DNA of 9,943 bases. Source: JASEHD01 sp964471945. GTDB taxonomy: Bacteria > Bacteroidota > Ignavibacteria > UBA10030 > SZUA-254. Of the stretch, positions 1 through 6,223 are shown piece by piece. The stretch covers positions 1-9,943 of the forward strand of contig CAYYIJ010000080.1 in NCBI GenBank assembly GCA_964471945.1, read 5' to 3'. The notes below the pieces were generated by a model that was not told the DNA's origin, made no database searches, and worked only from the letters and a program-made list of their open reading frames with translations. The position numbers were made by a program, and so were the translations under genes. Position 1 is the first letter of the stretch; every line of letters begins with the position of its first letter.

Positions 1-23
1 GTTCAGGGTGACAAATAATTGAA

Positions 24-29
24 AAGGAG
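24..29 (+). promoter_or_regulatory. Shine-Dalgarno site of the epimerase gene
   Basis: AAGGAG lies five bases before the TTG start at 35. An in-frame TGA at 20-22 excludes any start further upstream, and the Rossmann strand begins at the second codon. This ribosome site therefore fixes TTG as the start. Confidence 0.8.
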
Positions 30-34
30 TCAAG

Positions 35-961
35 TTGAAAATACTAATTACAGGCGGTGCCGGTTTCATCGGTTCGCATATTGTAGATGCATGTATTGGT
101 GCAGGTCATGATATTGTTATTGTTGATGATTTATCGACCGGTGAAATTGAAAACGTAAATCAAAAGGCAGAGTTCGTCCAGATGGATATTCGGGATGAAA
201 CGGTTGATCGGCTTTTCAAATTCCACAAGTTCGATGTCGTGATTCATCATGCGGCACAAATGGATGTAAGGAAATCTGTCGAAGACCCGAGCTTCGATGC
301 ATCTGTAAATATTCTTGGGTCGATTAATCTTCTTGAGAATTGTAAAATTTTCGGTGTGAAGAAGTTAATATTTGCTTCAACTGGAGGTGCAATTTATGGT
401 GAGCAGGATTATTTCCCTGCTGATGAAAAGCACCCTGTAAGACCACTTTCACCTTATGGTATTGCAAAACTTTCTGTAGAGAAATATCTTTATTTTTATA
501 AAGAAGTTTATGGACTTCAGTACATCAGCTTGAGATATGCCAATGTTTATGGACCTCGACAGAATCCACACGGTGAAGCGGGTGTAGTAGCGATTTTTGC
601 AAATAAGATGTTTGCTAATCAACAGCCAGTCATTAACGGCGATGGTAAACAGACGAGAGATTATACTTATGTTGCAGATATTGTTCGTGCTAATATGTTG
701 GCACTCGAATACAATAAATCTGATATTTTCAATGTTGGGACTGGCATCGAAACAGATGTTAATGTGATATTTAGTCTTGTAAAAAAATATTCCGGCTCGA
801 AATGTTTAGATAAACACGGACCCGCAAAGCAAGGTGAACAGCTGCGAAGTGTGCTTGATAACAGATATATCCAAGAAGTTCTTGGATGGTCGCCGACTGT
901 TTCGTTAGAAAATGGACTTGAGATGACTGTAGATTATTTCCATAAGAAAAAAACTGTTTAG
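35..961 (+). CDS. NAD-dependent epimerase/dehydratase, GalE-like (extended SDR)
   Basis: A cytoplasmic extended short-chain dehydrogenase/reductase of 308 residues, the usual length for this family. The sequence shows the NAD-binding glycine motif GGAGFIGS (residues 7-14), the acidic end of strand 2 in DDLSTG (31-36), and the catalytic set: S115/T116 in the STGGAIYG stretch plus the Y141-x3-K145 pair in SPYGIAK. RYANVYGPRQ (168-177) and the later RDYTYVADI (208-216) are typical of UDP-glucose 4-epimerases and related nucleotide-sugar enzymes. The likely reaction is epimerisation or dehydration of an NDP-sugar for surface polysaccharide; the exact sugar cannot be read from sequence. The start is TTG, forced by an in-frame stop at 20-22. 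It ends three bases before meaB, so the two are probably co-transcribed although no functional link is evident. It should not be taken for methylmalonyl-CoA epimerase, an unrelated small protein of the vicinal-oxygen-chelate fold. Confidence 0.9.
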   Translation: MKILITGGAGFIGSHIVDACIGAGHDIVIVDDLSTGEIENVNQKAEFVQMDIRDETVDRLFKFHKFDVVIHHAAQMDVRKSVEDPSFDASVNILGSINLLENCKIFGVKKLIFASTGGAIYGEQDYFPADEKHPVRPLSPYGIAKLSVEKYLYFYKEVYGLQYISLRYANVYGPRQNPHGEAGVVAIFANKMFANQQPVINGDGKQTRDYTYVADIVRANMLALEYNKSDIFNVGTGIETDVNVIFSLVKKYSGSKCLDKHGPAKQGEQLRSVLDNRYIQEVLGWSPTVSLENGLEMTVDYFHKKKTV

Positions 962-964
962 AGC

Positions 965-1912
965 ATGTCAATCAATAACGAGTTAATAGATCGACTTCTA
1001 ACAGGTGAACGGCCTGCAATTGCACGTGCAATCTCGATTGTAGAAAACGAACATCCAGATGCAATGATGGTTCTGCGGAAGTTATACTCGCATACCGGGA
1101 AAGCATATCGAATAGGAATTACTGGTCCGCCTGGTGCTGGTAAAAGTACAATCACTAATAAGCTTGCAAAGTTGTATCGTAACGAGAGTAATCGCGTAGG
1201 AATTATAGCGGTTGATCCGACAAGTCCGTTTACAGGTGGTGCGTTACTCGGCGACCGTGTGCGGATGACTGATGTTGAGCTTGATGAGGGTGTTTTTATT
1301 CGTAGTATGGCTTCACGCGGCAGCTTAGGTGGTTTGAGCAAGAAGGCAAAAGAAGCTGCCGATATTCTCGATGCGTCGGGCTGCGATGTTGTTCTAATGG
1401 AAACAGTGGGTGTTGGACAATCTGAATTGGATATTGCGCGCGCTACAGATACAACAATTGTTGTTCTTGTTCCTGAATCCGGTGATTCGATTCAAGCAAT
1501 GAAAGCTGGTTTGATGGAGATTGCAGATTTCTTCGTCGTTAATAAAGCAGACCGCGCGGGTGCAGAACAAGCCGTTTTATCTATTAATATGGTGCTTAGC
1601 TTTAAACCTAAACAAGATGGCTGGAAACCAAATGTTATTCAATCAATAGCGAGTGATGGTAAAGGAATAGATTTGATAGCCAAAAGAATTGAAGAACACC
1701 GGAAGTATCTTGAACAACAAAATATTTTAAGCAAGAAAAGAGAAGAGAGAATCGTTGAGCGAACCAAGGAACTTATTGGTGAGAGATTACGATTCGAATT
1801 CTGGAATGACGAGAGAAAACTTCTGCTCGAATCAAAGATTAGAGATATACTATCTCTCAAAATAACACCTTATGATATAGTCGAGCAGCTTATAGAAAAT
1901 TTTAAGCAATGA
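965..1912 (+). CDS. meaB: Methylmalonyl-CoA mutase-associated GTPase MeaB (ArgK/MMAA family)
   Basis: A G3E-family P-loop GTPase of 315 residues, full length for MeaB. In the known family it gates loading of adenosylcobalamin into methylmalonyl-CoA mutase and protects the mutase from inactivation, in the cytoplasm. Visible motifs, in order: Walker A GPPGAGKST (54-62); the conserved VDPTSPFTGGALLGDRVRM block (83-101), which includes Mg-binding and switch I residues; SMASRG (114-119); the switch II/G3 region ETVGVGQSE (146-154); and the guanine-specificity motif NKAD (193-196). The C-terminal helical part (from about residue 235) corresponds to the dimerisation arm. ATG at 965 follows the preceding stop by three bases with no clear Shine-Dalgarno, suggesting translational coupling. 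The cognate mutase is not in the window, so it must lie upstream, downstream or elsewhere. The old label 'arginine/ornithine transport ATPase ArgK' is superseded for this family. Confidence 0.95.
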   Translation: MSINNELIDRLLTGERPAIARAISIVENEHPDAMMVLRKLYSHTGKAYRIGITGPPGAGKSTITNKLAKLYRNESNRVGIIAVDPTSPFTGGALLGDRVRMTDVELDEGVFIRSMASRGSLGGLSKKAKEAADILDASGCDVVLMETVGVGQSELDIARATDTTIVVLVPESGDSIQAMKAGLMEIADFFVVNKADRAGAEQAVLSINMVLSFKPKQDGWKPNVIQSIASDGKGIDLIAKRIEEHRKYLEQQNILSKKREERIVERTKELIGERLRFEFWNDERKLLLESKIRDILSLKITPYDIVEQLIENFKQ

Positions 1913-1970
1913 ATCTTTGCAAATCAACTTAAATCCTCATACATTATAGCCAAAATTTTAATATTATCTT
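1913..1970 (+). promoter_or_regulatory. Only sizeable intergenic gap; possible weak promoter for the dehydrogenase
   Basis: This 58-base, very AT-rich spacer is the only gap in the window large enough for a promoter. A TTGCAA (1917-1922) followed 17 bases later by TACATT (1940-1945) gives a loose sigma-70-like pair with four of six matches in the -10. I see no Bacteroidota-type TAnnTTTG element, no hairpin with a T tract that would terminate the upstream transcript, and no Shine-Dalgarno before the ATG at 1971. Readthrough from meaB is at least as likely as an internal promoter. Confidence 0.2.
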
Positions 1971-3131
1971 ATGTCAGAACAAATAACACCCACATTCGAA
2001 TTCACAGAAAGCATGAAGATGGTTCGGGATGTTGCCCGAAGCTTTGCCGAAAAAGAGATTGAACCAGTAATGATGAAATATGATGAATCACAAGAATTTC
2101 ATTATGATATCGTGAAGAAAATGGCTGATCTCGGTTTCATGGGTGTTTTATTCCCTGAGCAATACGGTGGTGCCGGCTTCGGTTACCTTGAATACATAAC
2201 AATAATTGAAGAGATTTCGAAAGTTGATCCTTCGGTTGGATTAACTATTGCAGCTCATAATAGTCTTTGTACAAACCATATTTATACATTCGGTAACGAA
2301 TCGCAGAAAAAGAAATATCTCCCTGATCTTGCGAGTGGGAAAAAGATAGGTGCATGGGCATTGACTGAACCGACGTCGGGCAGTGATGCAGGAAGTATGC
2401 TTACAACGGCAGCTCGTGATGGCGATTATTATGTTTTGAATGGTAGCAAGAATTTTATTACTCACGGCAGTGTTGGTGAAGTTACGGTAGTTATAGCTCT
2501 CACAGATAAGAGTAAAGGTAAGAAGGGATCATCAGCTTTTATTGTAGAAAACAAAACTCCCGGTTTTATTGTTTCGAAGAAAGAAAATAAAATGGGGATG
2601 CGAAGCAGTGATACCGTTGCATTGACATTTGAAGATTGCCGTATACCTGAAGAAAATCTGCTTGGTGAGGAAGGAACTGGTTTCCATCAAGCACTCACAA
2701 TTCTCGATGGTGGTCGGATCAGTATCGCCTCACTTGCGCTTGGCATTGCACAAGGTGCTTTGGATGCGAGTATCAAGTATTCAAAAGAACGTAAACAATT
2801 TGGTAAATTGATTGGCGAGTTTCAGGCAATCCAATGGAAGTTAGCCGACCTTGCAACGAACATCGAAGCAGCAAGATTATTAACTTATCGAGCAGGATAT
2901 TTGAAAGATCAAGGTAAAGAAGTAATCACCGAATCATCTATGGCTAAATACTACGCAAGCGAAGTCGCTGTTCAAGCGACCAACGAAGCGGTTCAAATCC
3001 ACGGCGGCTACGGATTTATAAAAGATTTTCCCGTTGAAAAATTTTACCGCGATGTCAAGTTGGTAACAATCGGTGAAGGCACATCAGAAATTCAGAAGCT
3101 TGTAATAGCGAGAAACATACTCTCAATATAA
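1971..3131 (+). CDS. Acyl-CoA dehydrogenase, short/medium-chain (butyryl-CoA dehydrogenase-like) type
   Basis: An FAD flavoenzyme of 386 residues, standard length for soluble acyl-CoA dehydrogenases; it oxidises an acyl-CoA to the trans-2-enoyl-CoA and passes electrons to ETF. Features seen: an N-terminal helical domain (about 10-120); the first family signature ALTEPTSGSDAG (130-141), which binds flavin and substrate; the beta-domain segment KMGMRSSDT (207-215); ERKQFGKLIGEFQ (273-285); the second signature QIHGGYGF (342-349) with KDFPVEKFYRD after it; and the catalytic base E369 in GEGTSEIQ (368-375). A glutamate at that place is typical of short- and medium-chain enzymes, and argues against isovaleryl-CoA dehydrogenase, whose base lies on another helix. 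The substrate is probably a short straight or 2-methyl-branched acyl-CoA, but this is inference. Neighbouring meaB and the carboxylase fit branched amino acid or propionate-linked breakdown. ATG is preceded by AT-rich sequence without a ribosome-binding site. Confidence 0.93.
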   Translation: MSEQITPTFEFTESMKMVRDVARSFAEKEIEPVMMKYDESQEFHYDIVKKMADLGFMGVLFPEQYGGAGFGYLEYITIIEEISKVDPSVGLTIAAHNSLCTNHIYTFGNESQKKKYLPDLASGKKIGAWALTEPTSGSDAGSMLTTAARDGDYYVLNGSKNFITHGSVGEVTVVIALTDKSKGKKGSSAFIVENKTPGFIVSKKENKMGMRSSDTVALTFEDCRIPEENLLGEEGTGFHQALTILDGGRISIASLALGIAQGALDASIKYSKERKQFGKLIGEFQAIQWKLADLATNIEAARLLTYRAGYLKDQGKEVITESSMAKYYASEVAVQATNEAVQIHGGYGFIKDFPVEKFYRDVKLVTIGEGTSEIQKLVIARNILSI

Positions 3132-3143
3132 TATTAACTGACT

Positions 3144-6100
3144 ATGAAATACTTAAAATTGAAATTTATAATAATATTTTTGTTTATCCTATCTGGGATG
3201 TGTGGATTAATATACCAAGTAGCATGGTCAAAGTATCTTTCACTATTTATAGGCAGCACAGCTTATTCACACATGATTGTGTTGGCATCATTTATGTGTG
3301 GATTAGCAATCGGTGCCTACTATTGGGGAAAATATGTTGATAAAATAAAAAACCAGTTGAAACTATATGGTTTCCTTGAGATTGCCATTGGTTTGTATTG
3401 TTTAATTTATCCTTTTATAATCGGGGTCTGTGAAGATATTTTTATTTTCATTTCTACTTCGACATTTATAGCAGACAATCAAACGATATTATTATTTTTG
3501 AAATTCTCAATCAGCTTTATTACAATAATTATTCCAACTTTTTTGATGGGTGGAACACTGCCAATCCTCACAAAGTATTTTACATCGAGTCTCTCAGAAG
3601 CCGGTAAAAGTGTTGCAACATTATATTATGTAAATAGTATAGGTGCAGTCTTAGGAACAGGATTAGCGGGGTTTTATCTCATAAAACTCTATTCACTTGA
3701 TGGAACTGTCTGGATTGCAGCTATACTTAATCTCGCAGTGGGAATTGTTTCTTTTTTGATTGCTACAAAGGTGATACCTGAAACCCTACCGAAAGTTCCA
3801 TCTACTCAAGTAAAGGAAGATAGTGTACAGAGATATTCGTTGAAAAATATCAGAATAGCAATAAGTGCTGCCGCCATATCTGGATTTGTTGCGATGTTGT
3901 ATGAGTTAGCTTGGATACGATTACTGTCGAATATACTTGGATCATCTACCTATTCATTCTCTGTAATGTTAATCGCCTTTATAAGTGGCATCGCACTTGG
4001 AAGCTGGATCGTTTCTTTGATTATTAAACGAATTAAGAATCTCATTCTGTTTTTAGGGATTTGTCAAATGGGGACAGCCATTTCAATGATTCTAATGTTG
4101 CCACTGTATGAAAGATTACCTTATTATCTTTTAAAATATTCATCAATTTTTTCAAACAAACCAGAAAACTTTCCTTTGTTTCTCTTCTTTGAATTTCTTT
4201 ACTGTTTCTTGATAATGATTATCCCGACTACGTTCTCTGGAATGTCCTTACCTGTTGCAAGTCGAATTGCCAGTAATGATATCAAATTATTGGGAAAATC
4301 TATCGGTGGAATATTTTCGATCAATACTATTGGAACGGTTATCGGTGCTTTAATTACTGGACTGGTTCTTATCCCGTCATTAGGAGTAAAATTATCGATT
4401 GAAATGGGAGTTGTTGTTAATGGTCTTTTTGGATTATTTATTTTGTTCTGGGGTGTGAAATATTTTTCTCGTTGGAAAATAGCAATAGCTGTTGTATTCG
4501 TTCTTTTTGCCTTGACATACAGGATTCAATTTCCTAAATGGAATGAATATATATGGCTAACAGGAGCTTTTCGGACAATCTTCATGGATGTTGTTCCCAC
4601 GTCATTTGATGAATTTAGGGAGGGAAATGAAAGGGGGAGAAAAGTATTATGGTATAAAGAAGGACTTAATGCGAATGTAGGTGTGTTAGAAAATGAGAAA
4701 GGTGATACATTTCAGCGCAGTTTGGTTATTAATGGAAAAGCCGATGCAAGTACCATTGGTGATCTTGCAACTCAGGTTCTACTTGCACAAATTCCTCTCA
4801 TGTTATCACATAACTCGGGCGATGTTTTAGTTATCGGTTTAGGCAGCGGAATTACCTGTGGCTCAGCTCTTAAGCATCCACTAAAGTCTCTTGATTGCGT
4901 TGAGATATCTTCGGAAGTCGTTGAATGTAATTATTTTTTTAGTCAAGAAAATTATCACTTCATGAATGATCCTCGTACAAAAATAGTTATTGATGATGCA
5001 ATAACTTTTCTAAAGATTACTCCCAAAAAATATCATCATATCATTAGCGAGCCATCAAATCCATGGATTGCTGGAATCGGTAATCTTTTTTCGACAGAAT
5101 TTTTTGAGCTTTGTAAAAGAAGACTTCATCCCGGTGGTATTTTGACTCAATGGTTTCATGCGTATGATGTTGATGACAATGTTTTACGCCTGGTTATCAA
5201 CACTATTACAAAATCTTTTCCTGTAGTTAGTATATGGAGAGTCTCAAATGCAGATATTATCATTTTGGCTTCTACATCTCAGACTAATCTAGATTTTGAA
5301 CTATTGGAAGAAAAATTTCGAACACCTTCGTTGGCGGGCGAAATGGAAAGAATAACGATTCCGGATATTCCTTCTTTTTTATCGATTCAAATAACAACAC
5401 CAGCAAATACGGCTACGATATTTGATGGTGATATTATCAATAGTGAAAAAAAACCTTTGTTGGAATTTCAATCACCAATTACTTTTTTTTCTCGCTCGAA
5501 CATTACCTTACTCGATAGTATCGATGAACGTTTTTCAGCCCATGAAAAACAATTATTTTTCGGACAATATAAATTAAGACGTGAATTAGGGTTAGAAAAC
5601 TATCTAAACATTGCACGTTTCCGGATTTCGGAAGAAATAGGTGATTTTCGATTTGTTTATTCTACCTTAAAAAAATGTCTACAGATCAGTCCCAAAAACT
5701 TTGAAGCACTTACAATGATGGCGGAAATCACTCAGATAATGAATCTCACAGATGAACGTATATCAACCTTACGCACACTTGCAGAGTTAAAACCGGATGA
5801 TGTGGAAATGGTTTCGAATTATGTTATTGAGTTATATCCAAGATTGGAAGAAGGAGCTTCGATAACAAATCCACTTGATATGGCAGAACCAATTCGATTA
5901 TTTAATAAGTGTATTGAATTAACACAGGGACGCGATGATCGGTATATTCTTTTCCTTGGTCTCACATTAAACAGTGCTGGAAGATTCCACGAGGCGGCAG
6001 AATTATTTGAAAAAGTAATAGAACTTAGAGAAAAAGGAATAGTCGAAGCTTTAACATTTTCAGAAGATCAACTACCGATGCTTGCTGCTGATAACTATTT

Positions 6101-6221
6101 TCTTGCAGGCAATCTTTCAAAAGCTGAGTATTTTTTGAATATTGTAAAAAAAATAAATCCAAATAATGAACAGGGTCGCAAGTTAACAACTAAAATCTCT
6201 CTAAGAAAAAAAGGATTGTGA
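3144..6221 (+). CDS. Fused polytopic membrane / spermidine synthase-like / TPR-like protein
   Basis: A 1025-residue inner-membrane protein. Residues 1-455 are very hydrophobic, with roughly 12-14 predicted transmembrane helices. They contain two homologous halves (about 17-205 and 247-435), seen from matching segments such as GLIYQVAWSKYLSLFIGSTAY against AMLYELAWIRLLSNILGSSTY, and IIPTFLMGGTLP against IIPTTFSGMSLP. Residues about 500-710 form a spermidine synthase-like Rossmann domain: LVINGKADAS (527-536), the nucleotide-binding VLVIGLGSG (561-569), acidic VEIS (586-589), DDA (617-619), then SEPSNPWIAG (635-644) and LHPGGILTQW (661-670). The canonical aminopropyltransferase GGGDG is GLGSG here, and the usual catalytic Asp position reads Ser-Glu-Pro, so true spermidine synthesis is doubtful; this variant is nevertheless typical of the 'fused MFS/spermidine synthase' family. 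Residues about 820-1020 are helical with TPR-like repeats, for example around 931-962. The gene looks AT-richer than its neighbours, partly because of its membrane codons. Its substrate is unknown. Confidence 0.85.
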   Translation: MKYLKLKFIIIFLFILSGMCGLIYQVAWSKYLSLFIGSTAYSHMIVLASFMCGLAIGAYYWGKYVDKIKNQLKLYGFLEIAIGLYCLIYPFIIGVCEDIFIFISTSTFIADNQTILLFLKFSISFITIIIPTFLMGGTLPILTKYFTSSLSEAGKSVATLYYVNSIGAVLGTGLAGFYLIKLYSLDGTVWIAAILNLAVGIVSFLIATKVIPETLPKVPSTQVKEDSVQRYSLKNIRIAISAAAISGFVAMLYELAWIRLLSNILGSSTYSFSVMLIAFISGIALGSWIVSLIIKRIKNLILFLGICQMGTAISMILMLPLYERLPYYLLKYSSIFSNKPENFPLFLFFEFLYCFLIMIIPTTFSGMSLPVASRIASNDIKLLGKSIGGIFSINTIGTVIGALITGLVLIPSLGVKLSIEMGVVVNGLFGLFILFWGVKYFSRWKIAIAVVFVLFALTYRIQFPKWNEYIWLTGAFRTIFMDVVPTSFDEFREGNERGRKVLWYKEGLNANVGVLENEKGDTFQRSLVINGKADASTIGDLATQVLLAQIPLMLSHNSGDVLVIGLGSGITCGSALKHPLKSLDCVEISSEVVECNYFFSQENYHFMNDPRTKIVIDDAITFLKITPKKYHHIISEPSNPWIAGIGNLFSTEFFELCKRRLHPGGILTQWFHAYDVDDNVLRLVINTITKSFPVVSIWRVSNADIIILASTSQTNLDFELLEEKFRTPSLAGEMERITIPDIPSFLSIQITTPANTATIFDGDIINSEKKPLLEFQSPITFFSRSNITLLDSIDERFSAHEKQLFFGQYKLRRELGLENYLNIARFRISEEIGDFRFVYSTLKKCLQISPKNFEALTMMAEITQIMNLTDERISTLRTLAELKPDDVEMVSNYVIELYPRLEEGASITNPLDMAEPIRLFNKCIELTQGRDDRYILFLGLTLNSAGRFHEAAELFEKVIELREKGIVEALTFSEDQLPMLAADNYFLAGNLSKAEYFLNIVKKINPNNEQGRKLTTKISLRKKGL
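6206..6215 (+). promoter_or_regulatory. A7 tract and Shine-Dalgarno at the gene 4 / carboxylase junction
   Basis: Seven A (6206-6212) run straight into GGA, so AAGGA (6211-6215) forms a Shine-Dalgarno eight bases before the ATG at 6224. It is only two bases before the alternative GTG at 6218. This spacing favours ATG 6224 as the carboxylase start. Confidence 0.6.
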
Positions 6222-6223
6222 GT

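Noticed and set aside
1..18. Possible tail of an upstream gene (frame 1 ends with TAA at 16-18).
   Set aside because: Only five codons are visible; any random sequence gives such a tail, so no gene can be supported.
699..716. TGGCAC resembling a sigma-54 -24 element.
   Set aside because: There is no TTGC at the required distance, and it lies in the middle of the epimerase coding sequence.
35..961. Annotation of gene 1 as methylmalonyl-CoA epimerase because it sits beside meaB.
   Set aside because: It has the full extended SDR signature (GGAGFIGS and YxxxK), whereas methylmalonyl-CoA epimerase is a short, unrelated metal-dependent protein.
958..1341. Reverse-strand open frame of 127 codons across the start of meaB.
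   Set aside because: It is antisense to a clearly recognised GTPase, is Ser/Arg/Pro-rich with no domain pattern, and has no ribosome site; a shadow of the real gene.
1913..1970. Possible terminator or small RNA in the largest gap.
   Set aside because: No inverted repeat followed by T residues is visible, and 58 bases of AT-rich sequence offer no other support.
3144..6221. Annotation of gene 4 as a functional spermidine synthase (speE).
   Set aside because: The catalytic Asp and GGGDG motif are replaced, and the protein is three times the usual length; only fold-level similarity is supported.
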